64,000 bases of DNA, taken from positions 31,234 through 95,233 of the forward strand of contig CAYPQM010000002.1 in NCBI GenBank assembly GCA_964412845.1, in the 5' to 3' direction. Position numbers and translations under genes: made by a program. The notes under the pieces were generated by a model that was given only the letters and a program-made list of their open reading frames with translations, was not told the DNA's origin and did not search any database. Shown piece by piece: positions 1 through 7,336 of this stretch; the first letter of the stretch is position 1; the number at the start of each line of letters is the position of its first letter. The DNA is from JAWWPY01 sp964412845. Its GTDB lineage: Bacteria; Actinomycetota; Actinomycetes; Streptosporangiales; Streptosporangiaceae.

Positions 1-814
1 GGATGGACTCGGGTCGGTCGCAGATCACGACGGTGTCCTGGAAGGGCCACCAGGGGCCGGCGTTGCTGGCGATCAGCATCTCCGCGTGGAGCGCCGGCTT
101 GTTGGGCTCGAACTTCGCCGGCGGAACCCCGTCGATCAGGGGCCCGCTGAGACGCGACCGGTTCCACGGCATGGGCAGGTACTCGGACATCTCCCTGGCT
201 CGCCGCCGGTCCTCGGCTCCCATTCGCGCGATGAGCTCGCAGCGGGTCAGCCTTTCGGCATCGAACTGCCCCGGGTGCACGCGGAGTCTGCGGAGTGCGT
301 AGTAGAGATCAGCGTCTCTGGCTGATCGAAGGTCGAAGCCCACCTGAAGAGTAGTCTCGCGATTCGGAATGACCGCGTTTGTGAGCTGGGCTCCGATGGG
401 CCGGATGAAGTCGGCCGCGAGCATGCCTGAGACCCTGCTGGCCCACCAGACATTTTCGGTGTTGTAAAAGCCCTGTCGTTCGTGTGGTGGCAGGAGTACG
501 TCCCAGGGCAGCGGCTGGTCGTGCGCGAGGAGGCATTTTTTGACGAGGCGGACGGCGTCGGCGGGCGAGGTGGCCCATTCGATCCAGGGCTGTCGCTGCT
601 CGCGGGCCCGGTAGAAGTCGCTGATCCCGATCTCGGCCAGCTGCCGGTTGGCGGGCTCGGTGGACAGACCCCAGGTCCGCCACGTCCGGCTGAGTTCCTG
701 GGCCCGGGTCGCCGGATCCAGGTAGCGGTGAAGAGGCACCCACGCCTCGCGGGCCGACCAGTACGGCGAGAGGGGCGGCCGGGTCGAACTGTTGGGGATC
801 GGTTCCGACGTCAT
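1..814 (-). CDS. DUF6745-like protein, copy 3 (3' end outside window)
   Basis: This partial gene opens at an ATG with a GAGG upstream and runs 271 codons without a stop to the left edge. It shares landmarks with the two genes transcribed before it: GLSTEPANR (residues 49-57), PGQFDAE (181-187) and AGPWWPF (252-258). It is the most diverged of the three. I recognise the family from the full copies as DUF6745-like, a family of unknown function common in actinobacteria. It ends the visible part of the leftward early operon. No catalytic motif is evident. Confidence 0.8.
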   Translation of the reverse strand, partial: MTSEPIPNSSTRPPLSPYWSAREAWVPLHRYLDPATRAQELSRTWRTWGLSTEPANRQLAEIGISDFYRAREQRQPWIEWATSPADAVRLVKKCLLAHDQPLPWDVLLPPHERQGFYNTENVWWASRVSGMLAADFIRPIGAQLTNAVIPNRETTLQVGFDLRSARDADLYYALRRLRVHPGQFDAERLTRCELIARMGAEDRRRAREMSEYLPMPWNRSRLSGPLIDGVPPAKFEPNKPALHAEMLIASNAGPWWPFQDTVVICDRPESI

Positions 815-853
815 CAGGAGCCTCGATTCGGGTGGCGGGGGTGGCCGGCGGGT

Positions 854-2023
854 TCAGCGGCGATGTTCCAGGGCTGCGTACTGCTCGCGGGTCCAGCCGA
901 ACGTCCAGGCGGCGGCTTCGACCGGGTCCGTGAAGCCTGCGGGGACGGTGAGACCGAACCGCCGGCGCGTGCCGTCGCGCTCGAGAGAGCCGTTCGTACA
1001 GACCAGAACGAGAACCGGCCTGTCGTAGATGCGGACGGCGGGGACGTAGAGGCGTAGTTCCTGGCCTGGGTTGCCGGGGTCCGGGACTGCCGGCCCGAGG
1101 GGCTGCAGGATGTCGGACTCGACGAAGCGGTCCCAGCCGATGCGTTCGATCGCAGCTCGGCGCACCTCAACGTTCCGCTGGGTGAGAACCTGCTCGGGGG
1201 TCCAAGGCGGCCCTTCAATGAGGCTGGCCGGGACGACGGTGCCGTGCCAGGCGTGGACGCCCCAGCCGTCGGGGTAGCGCACGGCCGGACCGTTGTCGGC
1301 GTGGAGGCGCAGCTCAGGGTCGAAATGGATGGCTGTGGGGCGTTCGCTGATGATGACGATGCTTTCGAAAGGCCACCAGGGGCCGGCGCTTCGAGCGATC
1401 TGCAGCAGCGCGTGCCAAGCGCCGTAGTGCACCGCTGAGATGGATGCCTCTTCCTTCACCAGCTCCAGTTCGTAGCGGGCGAGAGCCTCGGCATCGAACT
1501 GGCCCGGCACGACGGCATGGCCCTTCATCCGCAGAGTGTGGAACGGGCCTAACGTCATGTTGGCGGTCAGGTCGGTCGCGGCCAGGACCTGTTCGCCGAC
1601 CTGGCGGGCGGCTCGGAGCGGACGGAGCTGCTGTTGCACCAGTCCCCAGTTGATCCGGTGGTTCCGGCCAAGGACGTACAGCTCTGATTCGGGCGTGAGA
1701 TCTTCGCGGGCGCACGGCCACGCTGTGCCCTGCGCCACGGCGTAGTCCGCTGCTCTGTGCGCCGCGTGGGGCGAGTCGGCCCAGATGATGCGCGGTTTCT
1801 GTCTGCCGCCCAGCTGCCTGAAGGCATAGAGGTCGATGATCGCCCGTTCGGCCGCGTCCCGGTCGGCGGGGTCCGTGGACAATCCTCGCTTGGCCCACCA
1901 CGCGGCACTGTCGAGGTACCTGAGCGTGTCGTCGGAGTACTCGCGGAGGTACTTGGCGAAGTACTGCTCGACCAGCGGCGGGACCAGCTGGTCGGGTTGC
2001 GTCTCGGGCTGTGGGTCTGTCAT
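854..2023 (-). CDS. DUF6745-like protein, copy 2
   Basis: This 389-residue protein is closely related to the gene upstream. Its C-terminal half carries the family landmarks PDGWGVHAWHGT, IERIGWDRF and VPDPGNPGQELRLY, and it ends TFGWTREQYAALEHRR, almost as its paralogue does. The middle holds PGQFDAEAL and AGPWWPF. I see no signal peptide or membrane segment. A GCGAGGA precedes the ATG. The arrangement suggests local duplication followed by divergence. The family (DUF6745) is assigned from the WHGT and GWDRF motifs; its function is unknown, and I infer none. Confidence 0.8.
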   Translation of the reverse strand: MTDPQPETQPDQLVPPLVEQYFAKYLREYSDDTLRYLDSAAWWAKRGLSTDPADRDAAERAIIDLYAFRQLGGRQKPRIIWADSPHAAHRAADYAVAQGTAWPCAREDLTPESELYVLGRNHRINWGLVQQQLRPLRAARQVGEQVLAATDLTANMTLGPFHTLRMKGHAVVPGQFDAEALARYELELVKEEASISAVHYGAWHALLQIARSAGPWWPFESIVIISERPTAIHFDPELRLHADNGPAVRYPDGWGVHAWHGTVVPASLIEGPPWTPEQVLTQRNVEVRRAAIERIGWDRFVESDILQPLGPAVPDPGNPGQELRLYVPAVRIYDRPVLVLVCTNGSLERDGTRRRFGLTVPAGFTDPVEAAAWTFGWTREQYAALEHRR

Positions 2024-2088
2024 GGGTCCTCGCTTCGGATGGTGGAGGCTTCACGGTCAGCGCGCGCCGTGACTGGCGCCGCGGTGGA

Positions 2089-3411
2089 TCAGCGGCGGTG
2101 CTCCAGGGCGGCGTAGTCGTCGCGATCCCAGCCGAAGGTCCAGGCCGCGGCTTCGACCGGGTCGGTGAAGCGGGCCGGGACGGTCAGACCAAAGCGCCGA
2201 CGCGTGCCATCGCGCTCCTCGGAGCCGTTCGTGCACAGCAGGACACGTACGGGGTTGCGGTAGATCCGGCCGGGCACGTCGTACAGCGCGAGCTCCTGGC
2301 CGGGGTTCCCCGGGTCCGGGACAGGGGCACCCACGGGCGCCAGCTTCGCGTCTGCGATGAACCGGTCCCAGCCGATGCGCTCGACGGCCGCGCGGCGGAC
2401 CTCGGTGTTGGGGTGGGTCAGGATCTGCTTTGCGGTCCAGCCGGGCCCGTCGATCAGGTCGGCGGGGACAGGCGTGCCGTGCCAGAAGTAGACGCCCCAG
2501 CCGTCCGGGTAGACCACGGCGGGGCCGTCCTCGGCGTGAGGACGCTCCTGCTGGTCCATCAGGATGCCGCTGGGGCGCTCGCAGGCGATGACCAGCTTGT
2601 CAAAGGGCCACCAAGGTCCGGCGCTGCGCGCGATTTTTGCCAGGGCGTCCAGGGCAGCGCTGCGGGGTCGGTTCGGGCGGGCCCGCTTGCCGACCTCGTG
2701 CAGAGCGAAGCTCTCGGCGTCGAACTGCCCGGGGATCAGCGGAGGGCCGTCCTTGCTGGCAAAGCGGACGAGCGTTCCTGCGGGCGACGTTGCCAGTGCT
2801 GCGCGGAAGACCTCGCGGCCGATCTGACCCACCAGCTGCAGGTTGGCCGTAGTCCCGAGCATGAACCTCCAGAGAACGTCGGTTCCCCCGACCAGCGCCT
2901 TGTATTCGTTGTCAGGCATGAGCTCGTCGCGTGACAGGCTTCTGGCATCAGCAGCGGCGATCACGGCCTTGTAGATTCCGACTGCGGCACGGGGTGACTG
3001 CGCCCAGATGATCTGGGACGGCTGTGGCAGCCCGCGCGCCTGGTACACCTTGCGGATACCGGCCTCGGCCGTGGCACGATCGGCGGGCTCGGTCGACAGC
3101 CCGGCTTTCGCCCACCGCGCGGTGGTGCTCGTTGAGATGCTCACGTCTCCGAAAGCCTCCACAGTGCTGAAGAACACGGGCAGGTCGAATTCCACGGAGA
3201 AATCCATCGTCGAGGGCAGCAGCGCACCTCTGTGATCGACGTTCCATGACACCGGCGTGTTGACGCCCGGGATCAGAACGGGTGGTGACGGGCTCACCGC
3301 GCCCGCGTGCTTCCGGGAGCGACGCCGGTGGCGGTGCAGGCCGACGGCCCCGGCGGCGGCACCGGCCGCTGCTGTGACGAAGGGCGCGACAGTGAGGATG
3401 GCGGTGATCAT
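2089..3411 (-). CDS. DUF6745-like protein, copy 1, with N-terminal membrane segment
   Basis: This 440-residue paralogue of the next gene matches it strongly over the last 250 residues (PDGWGVYFWHGT, VERIGWDRF, VPDPGNPGQEL, AALEHRR). The start at 3411 is preferred over an upstream in-frame ATG because it overlaps the previous stop as TGATG and begins a plausible membrane anchor: a hydrophobic alanine/glycine-rich stretch (residues 2-24) followed by the basic run HRHRRRSRKH. Copies 2 and 3 lack this anchor, so only this copy is predicted to be membrane-tethered. Function is unknown. Confidence 0.75.
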   Translation of the reverse strand: MITAILTVAPFVTAAAGAAAGAVGLHRHRRRSRKHAGAVSPSPPVLIPGVNTPVSWNVDHRGALLPSTMDFSVEFDLPVFFSTVEAFGDVSISTSTTARWAKAGLSTEPADRATAEAGIRKVYQARGLPQPSQIIWAQSPRAAVGIYKAVIAAADARSLSRDELMPDNEYKALVGGTDVLWRFMLGTTANLQLVGQIGREVFRAALATSPAGTLVRFASKDGPPLIPGQFDAESFALHEVGKRARPNRPRSAALDALAKIARSAGPWWPFDKLVIACERPSGILMDQQERPHAEDGPAVVYPDGWGVYFWHGTPVPADLIDGPGWTAKQILTHPNTEVRRAAVERIGWDRFIADAKLAPVGAPVPDPGNPGQELALYDVPGRIYRNPVRVLLCTNGSEERDGTRRRFGLTVPARFTDPVEAAAWTFGWDRDDYAALEHRR

Positions 3412-3545
3412 CAGGGTCCGATCAGCTGGTCGACGCAGCAGGCGAGAGCAACGCCGCCGAGGGCTGCGATGAGGACGATCAGGGCAAGCAGCCCGGCTGC
3501 GGCTGCCAGGCGTCCGGCGGCCCACGCGGCCCGGCGCGCGGTCAC
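3411..3545 (-). CDS. small membrane protein, 44 residues
   Basis: This tiny gene starts at a GTG overlapping the LuxR-like gene's stop by four bases (GTGA) and ends in a TGATG overlap with the DUF6745 gene. The product has a short basic N terminus and one strongly hydrophobic helix (GLLALIVLIAALGGVALACC). The double translational coupling argues that it is real. It resembles small membrane proteins of unknown function in actinophages. Confidence 0.5.
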   Translation of the reverse strand: MTARRAAWAAGRLAAAAGLLALIVLIAALGGVALACCVDQLIGP

Positions 3546-4012
3546 GGCGTCCTGCCGGGGCGGCTCGCGGTCGCGCGGCGGTGAAACTCGACGCGGCGCA
3601 TGACGGCGCGGGCGTGCTCGCGCACGGGCGTGGGTGTCGGCGAGTTGGCGACGGCACCGACGACGCCGAGCAGCCCGTCGACGAGCCGGGCCGGCAGCAG
3701 GACGGCATTCCCGCCAGTTGGCGGCCGCGGCACCGGGACGGGGATGGGAACGGGAGCGGGCGTCTCGGGCTGCTGGGCTGGCCCCGGGGGTGCCGGGATG
3801 GTGCCGAGGCCGATGGCGATCGCAGCGGCCTCGGTGCGGCTGGCGGCGCCGAGCTTGAGGCAGATGCGGCTGAGGTGCGACTTGACGGTGAAGAACGCGA
3901 TGCCGAGCTCGGCGCCGATCCGGGCGTTGGAGTGGCCGGCGGCCACCAGCACGAGGACGTCGATCTCGCGGGTGGACAGCGGGGAGCCTAGGCGGGGCGT
4001 GCGGCGCTTCAT
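3542..4012 (-). CDS. LuxR-type HTH regulator
   Basis: This 156-residue protein has a LuxR/GerE DNA-binding domain at residues 13-67: STREIDVLVLVAAGHSN, then the recognition-helix region FTVKSHLSRICLKLGA. The rest is a proline-rich linker and a short tail. No receiver or ligand-binding domain precedes the HTH, so it is an orphan DNA-binding protein that may act constitutively. It is the promoter-proximal regulator of the DUF6745 cluster and probably controls phage or host genes; the target is unknown. Confidence 0.8.
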   Translation of the reverse strand: MKRRTPRLGSPLSTREIDVLVLVAAGHSNARIGAELGIAFFTVKSHLSRICLKLGAASRTEAAAIAIGLGTIPAPPGPAQQPETPAPVPIPVPVPRPPTGGNAVLLPARLVDGLLGVVGAVANSPTPTPVREHARAVMRRVEFHRRATASRPGRTP

Positions 4013-4169
4013 CGCGGAAGGTCCCTTCGCGCGCCCTGGACGGTCGTGTCACGGGCGGATGGGTTTGGGCCGGTACGCCTGGGCCGGACCGGTGTCGGCG
4101 CGCCTTCTGCGTGGCTTGTGGGCGTTTGGCCGTAGGCGGAGCCATTCGTCAGTTCGTTTGATGACGTGA

Positions 4170-4622
4170 TCATGCTGCTGCGCCTGTGGGGTATCCGGGC
4201 CCGGAGAGGCTGGAGGCGTCGTCGGGGACGGTCATGTCGGGGGTGGCGAGCAGCCGGACGTGTACGGCGAAGGGGAGGAGTTCTTCGTCGCCGGTGGTGG
4301 TGTTGCGGAGGTGGACGTCGACGATCTGGGGGGCGTTCTCCCAGTTGGTGTCAGGGTTGTCGCGGGTGCTGGGTGTGCCGATGACCTGGCATTCTTCGCC
4401 GTTGATGCGGACGAGGTACTTGTCCCGGATGTCGGTGATGCCCATCGGTACCCAGGGGCGGCGTTCGGGTTCGGGTTCGTCGTCTGGGGTGAGGGTGTTG
4501 CGGAGGACGGCGAGGGTGCGGCGGATGGCGTCGGCGAGGCCTTCGGTGAGTTCGAGGGCGGCGTCGAGGATGGTGGTGGCGATGCCGGGGACTGCGCGGG
4601 TGGTGGCTTGCAGCAGGTTCAT
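4170..4622 (-). CDS. hypothetical early protein, 150 residues
   Basis: I do not recognise a family. The N-terminal third is helical (ALELTEGLADAIRRTL). The middle, with RDKYLVRINGEECQVIG and VDVHLRNTTTGDEELLPFAVHVRL, looks like a small beta-rich domain. The ATG overlaps the stop of the preceding zinc-motif gene by four bases. About 157 bases without a gene follow before the LuxR-like gene. Confidence 0.6.
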   Translation of the reverse strand: MNLLQATTRAVPGIATTILDAALELTEGLADAIRRTLAVLRNTLTPDDEPEPERRPWVPMGITDIRDKYLVRINGEECQVIGTPSTRDNPDTNWENAPQIVDVHLRNTTTGDEELLPFAVHVRLLATPDMTVPDDASSLSGPGYPTGAAA

Positions 4623-4939
4623 GGTCGGTCCGGGGGGTCGGGGGTTGGTCTGGCGGCGTCGAGTCGGGAGGGGTGGAGCGCGGTCATGGGGCGGCCGGTG
4701 ACGGTTTGGCAGCCGAGTCCGGGGGCGGCTTTGCAGAAGGGGCAGCGGACGGCTCGGGCGCCGCCCTGTCGTGTAGGGATGGCCGGGGTGCCGTCGGGGG
4801 CTGGTATGGGGTTGGCAAGGGGCGGTCTGTGAGGCTTAACGACGTTGGTGCGCGCAAGGGCGCGGATGCCGTCTGACATGCGGCGGGCGTCTTCCATGGC
4901 GCGGCGTTCGGCGTCGGGCTCAGTGTCGGTGTTGGTCAC
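4619..4939 (-). CDS. small zinc-motif protein
   Basis: This 106-residue protein carries C-x2-C-x6-C at CPFCKAAPGLGC followed by H and R in TALHPSR. That is a short zinc-binding motif common in actinophage and mobile-element proteins, thought to bind nucleic acid. The same motif type recurs in the gene at 46598-47422 (CSTCGAAPDRPC, then HDDR). The N terminus is acidic and probably disordered. It overlaps the next gene by four bases. Confidence 0.65.
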   Translation of the reverse strand: MTNTDTEPDAERRAMEDARRMSDGIRALARTNVVKPHRPPLANPIPAPDGTPAIPTRQGGARAVRCPFCKAAPGLGCQTVTGRPMTALHPSRLDAARPTPDPPDRP

Positions 4940-5016
4940 GGGTGCTCCTCGGTGCGGCTGTCGTCGGGGCCCGGTGGGGTCGGGCCGGCCGGGGCTGGCG
5001 GTTGACGGGACGGTGG

Positions 5017-6090
5017 CTATGGGCCGTGGAGGCTGGGCATGCGGCTGCGGGCGCAGGCGGCGGCGCGGGTGATGACCAGCGGGGTGGGTGCGTTGGTGAC
5101 GCCTCGGCGGGCGAGGTCGGCTTCGACTTCGGCCTGGAGGGCGGCGCCGAAATCGTCGAGTTGGCCAAGGAGCCGGCGGGCGGCGTTGTACTCCTCGTCG
5201 GTGATCACGATGTCGTCGAGGTTTTCCACAGACGTGATCGTTTCGACAAGTGAGGTGGTCGCCTTGGGTGAGTTGGTTGGTGGTAGTTGGTCAAGGTTGG
5301 TCACCGGCAACGGGTTGCCGGAACTGTGGCAACCCGTTGCCGGAAGGCTGGCAACGGGTTGCCGGAAGGGGTCGTCGCCCGGGGCGCCACTGGCGGCAAC
5401 GGGTTGCCGGGAGCCTGGACCGTCGGCGGGGTTTTCCACAGGGCCTTGCGGCACCGCGTTGCCGGAAGCGGCCGTGTTGTCCACAGGGCGTTCCGGCACC
5501 GTGTTGCCGGTAGCGTGGATCCCGGGGTTCTGTTCCGGCATCCCGTTGCCGGGAGCGGGCTCGTCGTTGCCGCGCTGTTCCGGCACCGCATTGCCGGTAG
5601 GGGTCTTGGGCTCGCGGTCGATCGGCATCGCCCGGGCTGGCAGCGGCTTGCCCTGGAGCTCGGCCAGGAAGGGCCGGAGCGCGAGCGGTTTCGGCCGGAT
5701 GAGCTTGCCGTCGTCGTCGCGCTCGCAGGGCTGTCCGTCGCGGCCGATGGGCTTGCCCTGGGGGTCGCGGCGCATCGGGATCGCGGGGTAGCCGGGGCCG
5801 GGCAGCGTCAGCTGGTAGGTGTCCGGGACGCCGAGCTTCCTGCCGTACTTGGTGATCTCGATCAGCCCGAGTTCGGTCAGGACACGGATGTTGTCGCGGA
5901 GGTAGCGGACGTCGGAGATGATCGCCTCGTCGGCGAGCGTCTCCTCGCTGACCTTGACGTTGGAGCCGTCGGGGTCCGCGTAGGTGGCGAGGATCCCGGC
6001 GACGGCCTTGACGATCTGGGGCAGGTCGGAGCGTCGGATCCAGACGGCCCACATGTAGTTGCCGACCGGCTGGTGCTTCAGGTCAGCCAT
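5017..6090 (-). CDS. replication-initiator-like winged-helix protein containing the origin
   Basis: Residues 1-100 of this 357-residue protein look like the N-terminal winged-helix domain of phage replication proteins (VGNYMWAVWIRRSDLPQIVKA, ATYADPDGSNVKVSEETLADEA, LRDNIRVLTELGLIEI). Residues 165-265 are a low-complexity linker encoded by eight near-palindromic DNA repeats. The C terminus is helical (DDIVITDEEYNAARRLL). A DNA-binding initiator whose own gene carries the iterons is the lambda O arrangement. It lies between the zinc-motif gene and the HTH/alpha-CTD-like gene. Role in initiation is inferred; a replication regulator is the alternative. Confidence 0.7.
   Translation of the reverse strand: MADLKHQPVGNYMWAVWIRRSDLPQIVKAVAGILATYADPDGSNVKVSEETLADEAIISDVRYLRDNIRVLTELGLIEITKYGRKLGVPDTYQLTLPGPGYPAIPMRRDPQGKPIGRDGQPCERDDDGKLIRPKPLALRPFLAELQGKPLPARAMPIDREPKTPTGNAVPEQRGNDEPAPGNGMPEQNPGIHATGNTVPERPVDNTAASGNAVPQGPVENPADGPGSRQPVAASGAPGDDPFRQPVASLPATGCHSSGNPLPVTNLDQLPPTNSPKATTSLVETITSVENLDDIVITDEEYNAARRLLGQLDDFGAALQAEVEADLARRGVTNAPTPLVITRAAACARSRMPSLHGP
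5222..5230. promoter_or_regulatory. DnaA-box-like site TTTTCCACA
   Basis: This nonamer matches the DnaA consensus TT(A/G)TCCACA except at one position. It lies about 75 bases from the first iteron. The interval between them (5231-5300) is relatively poor in C and rich in TTGG runs and could be the unwinding element, though that is a guess. Confidence 0.5.
5432..5440. promoter_or_regulatory. DnaA-box-like site TTTTCCACA
   Basis: This is an identical nonamer to the one at 5222, in the same orientation, placed between the fourth and fifth iterons. Confidence 0.5.
5477..5485. promoter_or_regulatory. DnaA box TTGTCCACA
   Basis: This site is a perfect match to the DnaA box preferred by Streptomyces, between the fifth and sixth iterons. 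It suggests that the phage origin recruits host DnaA. Confidence 0.6.
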
Positions 6091-6197
6091 GGCGGCGCCC
6101 TTTCTCTCGTGTGCTCGGTCGGGGATCGGCGGGTCGGCCCGGCGCGTGGCCGGCGGTCCGCGGCCTGCCGGGCTCCCCTCCCGGCGGCGTGCTTGGG

Positions 6198-6851
6198 TCA
6201 GGGGCTGCCGCTGGCGACGAGCCCGGCGGCTGGCGACGTCGAGTCGGCGCCCCAGGGACGGCCCGGGTCCCGCAGGCCCGCGGTGACGAGCGCGCTGAGG
6301 ATGGCGGGAAGGGTCGCGTCTCCTATCCCGGGCCGGCTGCGCAGGTCGGCGTCAGAGGCGGCCATGAGTTCGGCGACGGTGTGGATGCCGGCCCGGCGCA
6401 GCCGGTTGTGCACCTTGACGGGCAGCGCGAGCGTCCACAGCGGGGCGTCGGGGTTGAGGGGCGTCTGCGGGGCCGCCAGCTGGGCGGCCCGGGCCGCGCG
6501 CGAGGTGTCCCGGAGCGCGTGGGTCGGCGGTGTGCCCAGCATCAGGGGCGCGTGCACGGCGGGAGGCGTAGCCCGAATCGCGTCTCGCGCCTGGGCCAGG
6601 GCCCGCTTGCCGTACGCGGTGATCATCAATCCCCCGCGTTGGCGCTCAAGGAACCCGTCGCGCACTAGGTAGCTGGCAACATTCGCGACGTGGTTGGCGG
6701 ACCGGCCGATGCGCAGCGCGATCTCGGCGGGTCGCGCGCAGGGCTGCTTGGCGCACGCCGACAGCAGCAGGTAGTCCATCCCGTTCAGCCCGAGGTGCCT
6801 CAGGCGGTAGGTGTCGGCGTGGCGCTGCTGGGTGCCGGGGAGTGTGGTCAC
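6198..6851 (-). CDS. HTH protein with RNA polymerase alpha-CTD-like tail
   Basis: The GTG start overlaps the rusA stop (GTGA), giving 217 residues. The N-terminal half is a winged-helix domain (LGLNGMDYLLLSACAK, PAEIALRIGRSANHVANVAS, DGFLERQRGGLMITAYGK). Near the C terminus, LALPVKVHNRLRRAGIHTV followed by AELMAASDADLRSRPGIG closely resembles the alpha-subunit CTD of bacterial RNA polymerase (L-S-x-R-x-x-N-x-L-K-x-x-G-I-x-T-V...G). Helix-hairpin-helix folds of this kind bind DNA or protein. It may be a phage transcription factor that mimics alpha; a plain DNA-binding protein is possible. Confidence 0.65.
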   Translation of the reverse strand: MTTLPGTQQRHADTYRLRHLGLNGMDYLLLSACAKQPCARPAEIALRIGRSANHVANVASYLVRDGFLERQRGGLMITAYGKRALAQARDAIRATPPAVHAPLMLGTPPTHALRDTSRAARAAQLAAPQTPLNPDAPLWTLALPVKVHNRLRRAGIHTVAELMAASDADLRSRPGIGDATLPAILSALVTAGLRDPGRPWGADSTSPAAGLVASGSP

Positions 6852-7336
6852 GGGGTAGCTCCGATCGTCCAGATGCGGATGAGCACACCCGGAGCGGCTG
6901 GCGCGAGGGGGTGCTGGCCCGGGTAGTACTTGCCGGTGTCGCGGTACTCGACGACCTGGGCGTCGTCGAGCCACGCCAGGCCCTTGAGCGCGTCCTCGGT
7001 GGAGCGCAGCAGCTTGGACAGGTCCGGGGTGCAGCTGGGCAGCACGCGGCCCTTCGGCATGCGCTGGGGCGGCTGGAGCGTGAAGATCATGGAGGCGGCC
7101 AGTGCGCCGGCCAGGGGCGCGCAGTTGGCAGCGGCGTCAGCAACAGCCGCGCGCCAGGGCTTCACCTTGGCCGAGGACTCGACGAGGATCGGCGTGCGGC
7201 CGCCGTTCTTCGCGGCCCGCGTCCCGACCGCCTTCTTCGAGCCCTGCGGGCCGGGCGTGCCGCTCACGGCGAGCTGGATGGCGGGGTCGGTGTCCAGGTT
7301 GAGGCACCGGGCGCAGCAAGTGGTCGGGAAGTTCAT
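6848..7336 (-). CDS. rusA: RusA-family Holliday junction resolvase
   Basis: This 162-residue protein has the RusA layout: an N-terminal beta segment (IQLAVSGTPGPQGSKK), then KPWRAAVADAA, and the conserved acidic core PDLSKLLRSTEDALKGLAWLDDAQVVEY, whose aspartates bind metal. RusA cleaves four-way DNA junctions made during recombination or replication and can debranch DNA before packaging. It overlaps the methyltransferase upstream (ATGA) and the HTH gene downstream (GTGA). Confidence 0.85.
   Translation of the reverse strand: MNFPTTCCARCLNLDTDPAIQLAVSGTPGPQGSKKAVGTRAAKNGGRTPILVESSAKVKPWRAAVADAAANCAPLAGALAASMIFTLQPPQRMPKGRVLPSCTPDLSKLLRSTEDALKGLAWLDDAQVVEYRDTGKYYPGQHPLAPAAPGVLIRIWTIGATP

Larger units (their letters stand above)
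5304..5597. repeat. eight near-palindromic iterons, probable phage replication origin
   Basis: Eight copies of CCGGCAACGGGTTGCCGG or variants lie at 5304-5321, 5327-5343, 5349-5365, 5394-5410, 5449-5465, 5493-5510, 5535-5552 and 5580-5597. Most start-to-start distances are close to 22 or 44 bases, about two or four helical turns. Each has inverted arms around a short centre. The host gene reads them in all three frames (GNAVP, RQPVA, PATGC), so the DNA rather than a peptide is conserved. Three DnaA-box-like sites lie among or beside them. Confidence 0.75.

Noticed and set aside
52..3600. recent exact duplication of the DUF6745 genes
   Set aside because: The copies share motifs but differ at many codons and in N-terminal structure; the divergence is too large for a recent or assembly duplication.
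3411..4145. 244-codon frame on the minus strand
   Set aside because: Most of it is an out-of-frame shadow of the LuxR-like gene; only the last 44 codons, from the GTG at 3545, look real.
5304..5597. CRISPR array or simple protein repeat
   Set aside because: Units are 18-base palindromes at 22- or 44-base steps without uniform spacers, and they are read in three different frames, so neither a CRISPR nor a peptide repeat explains them.
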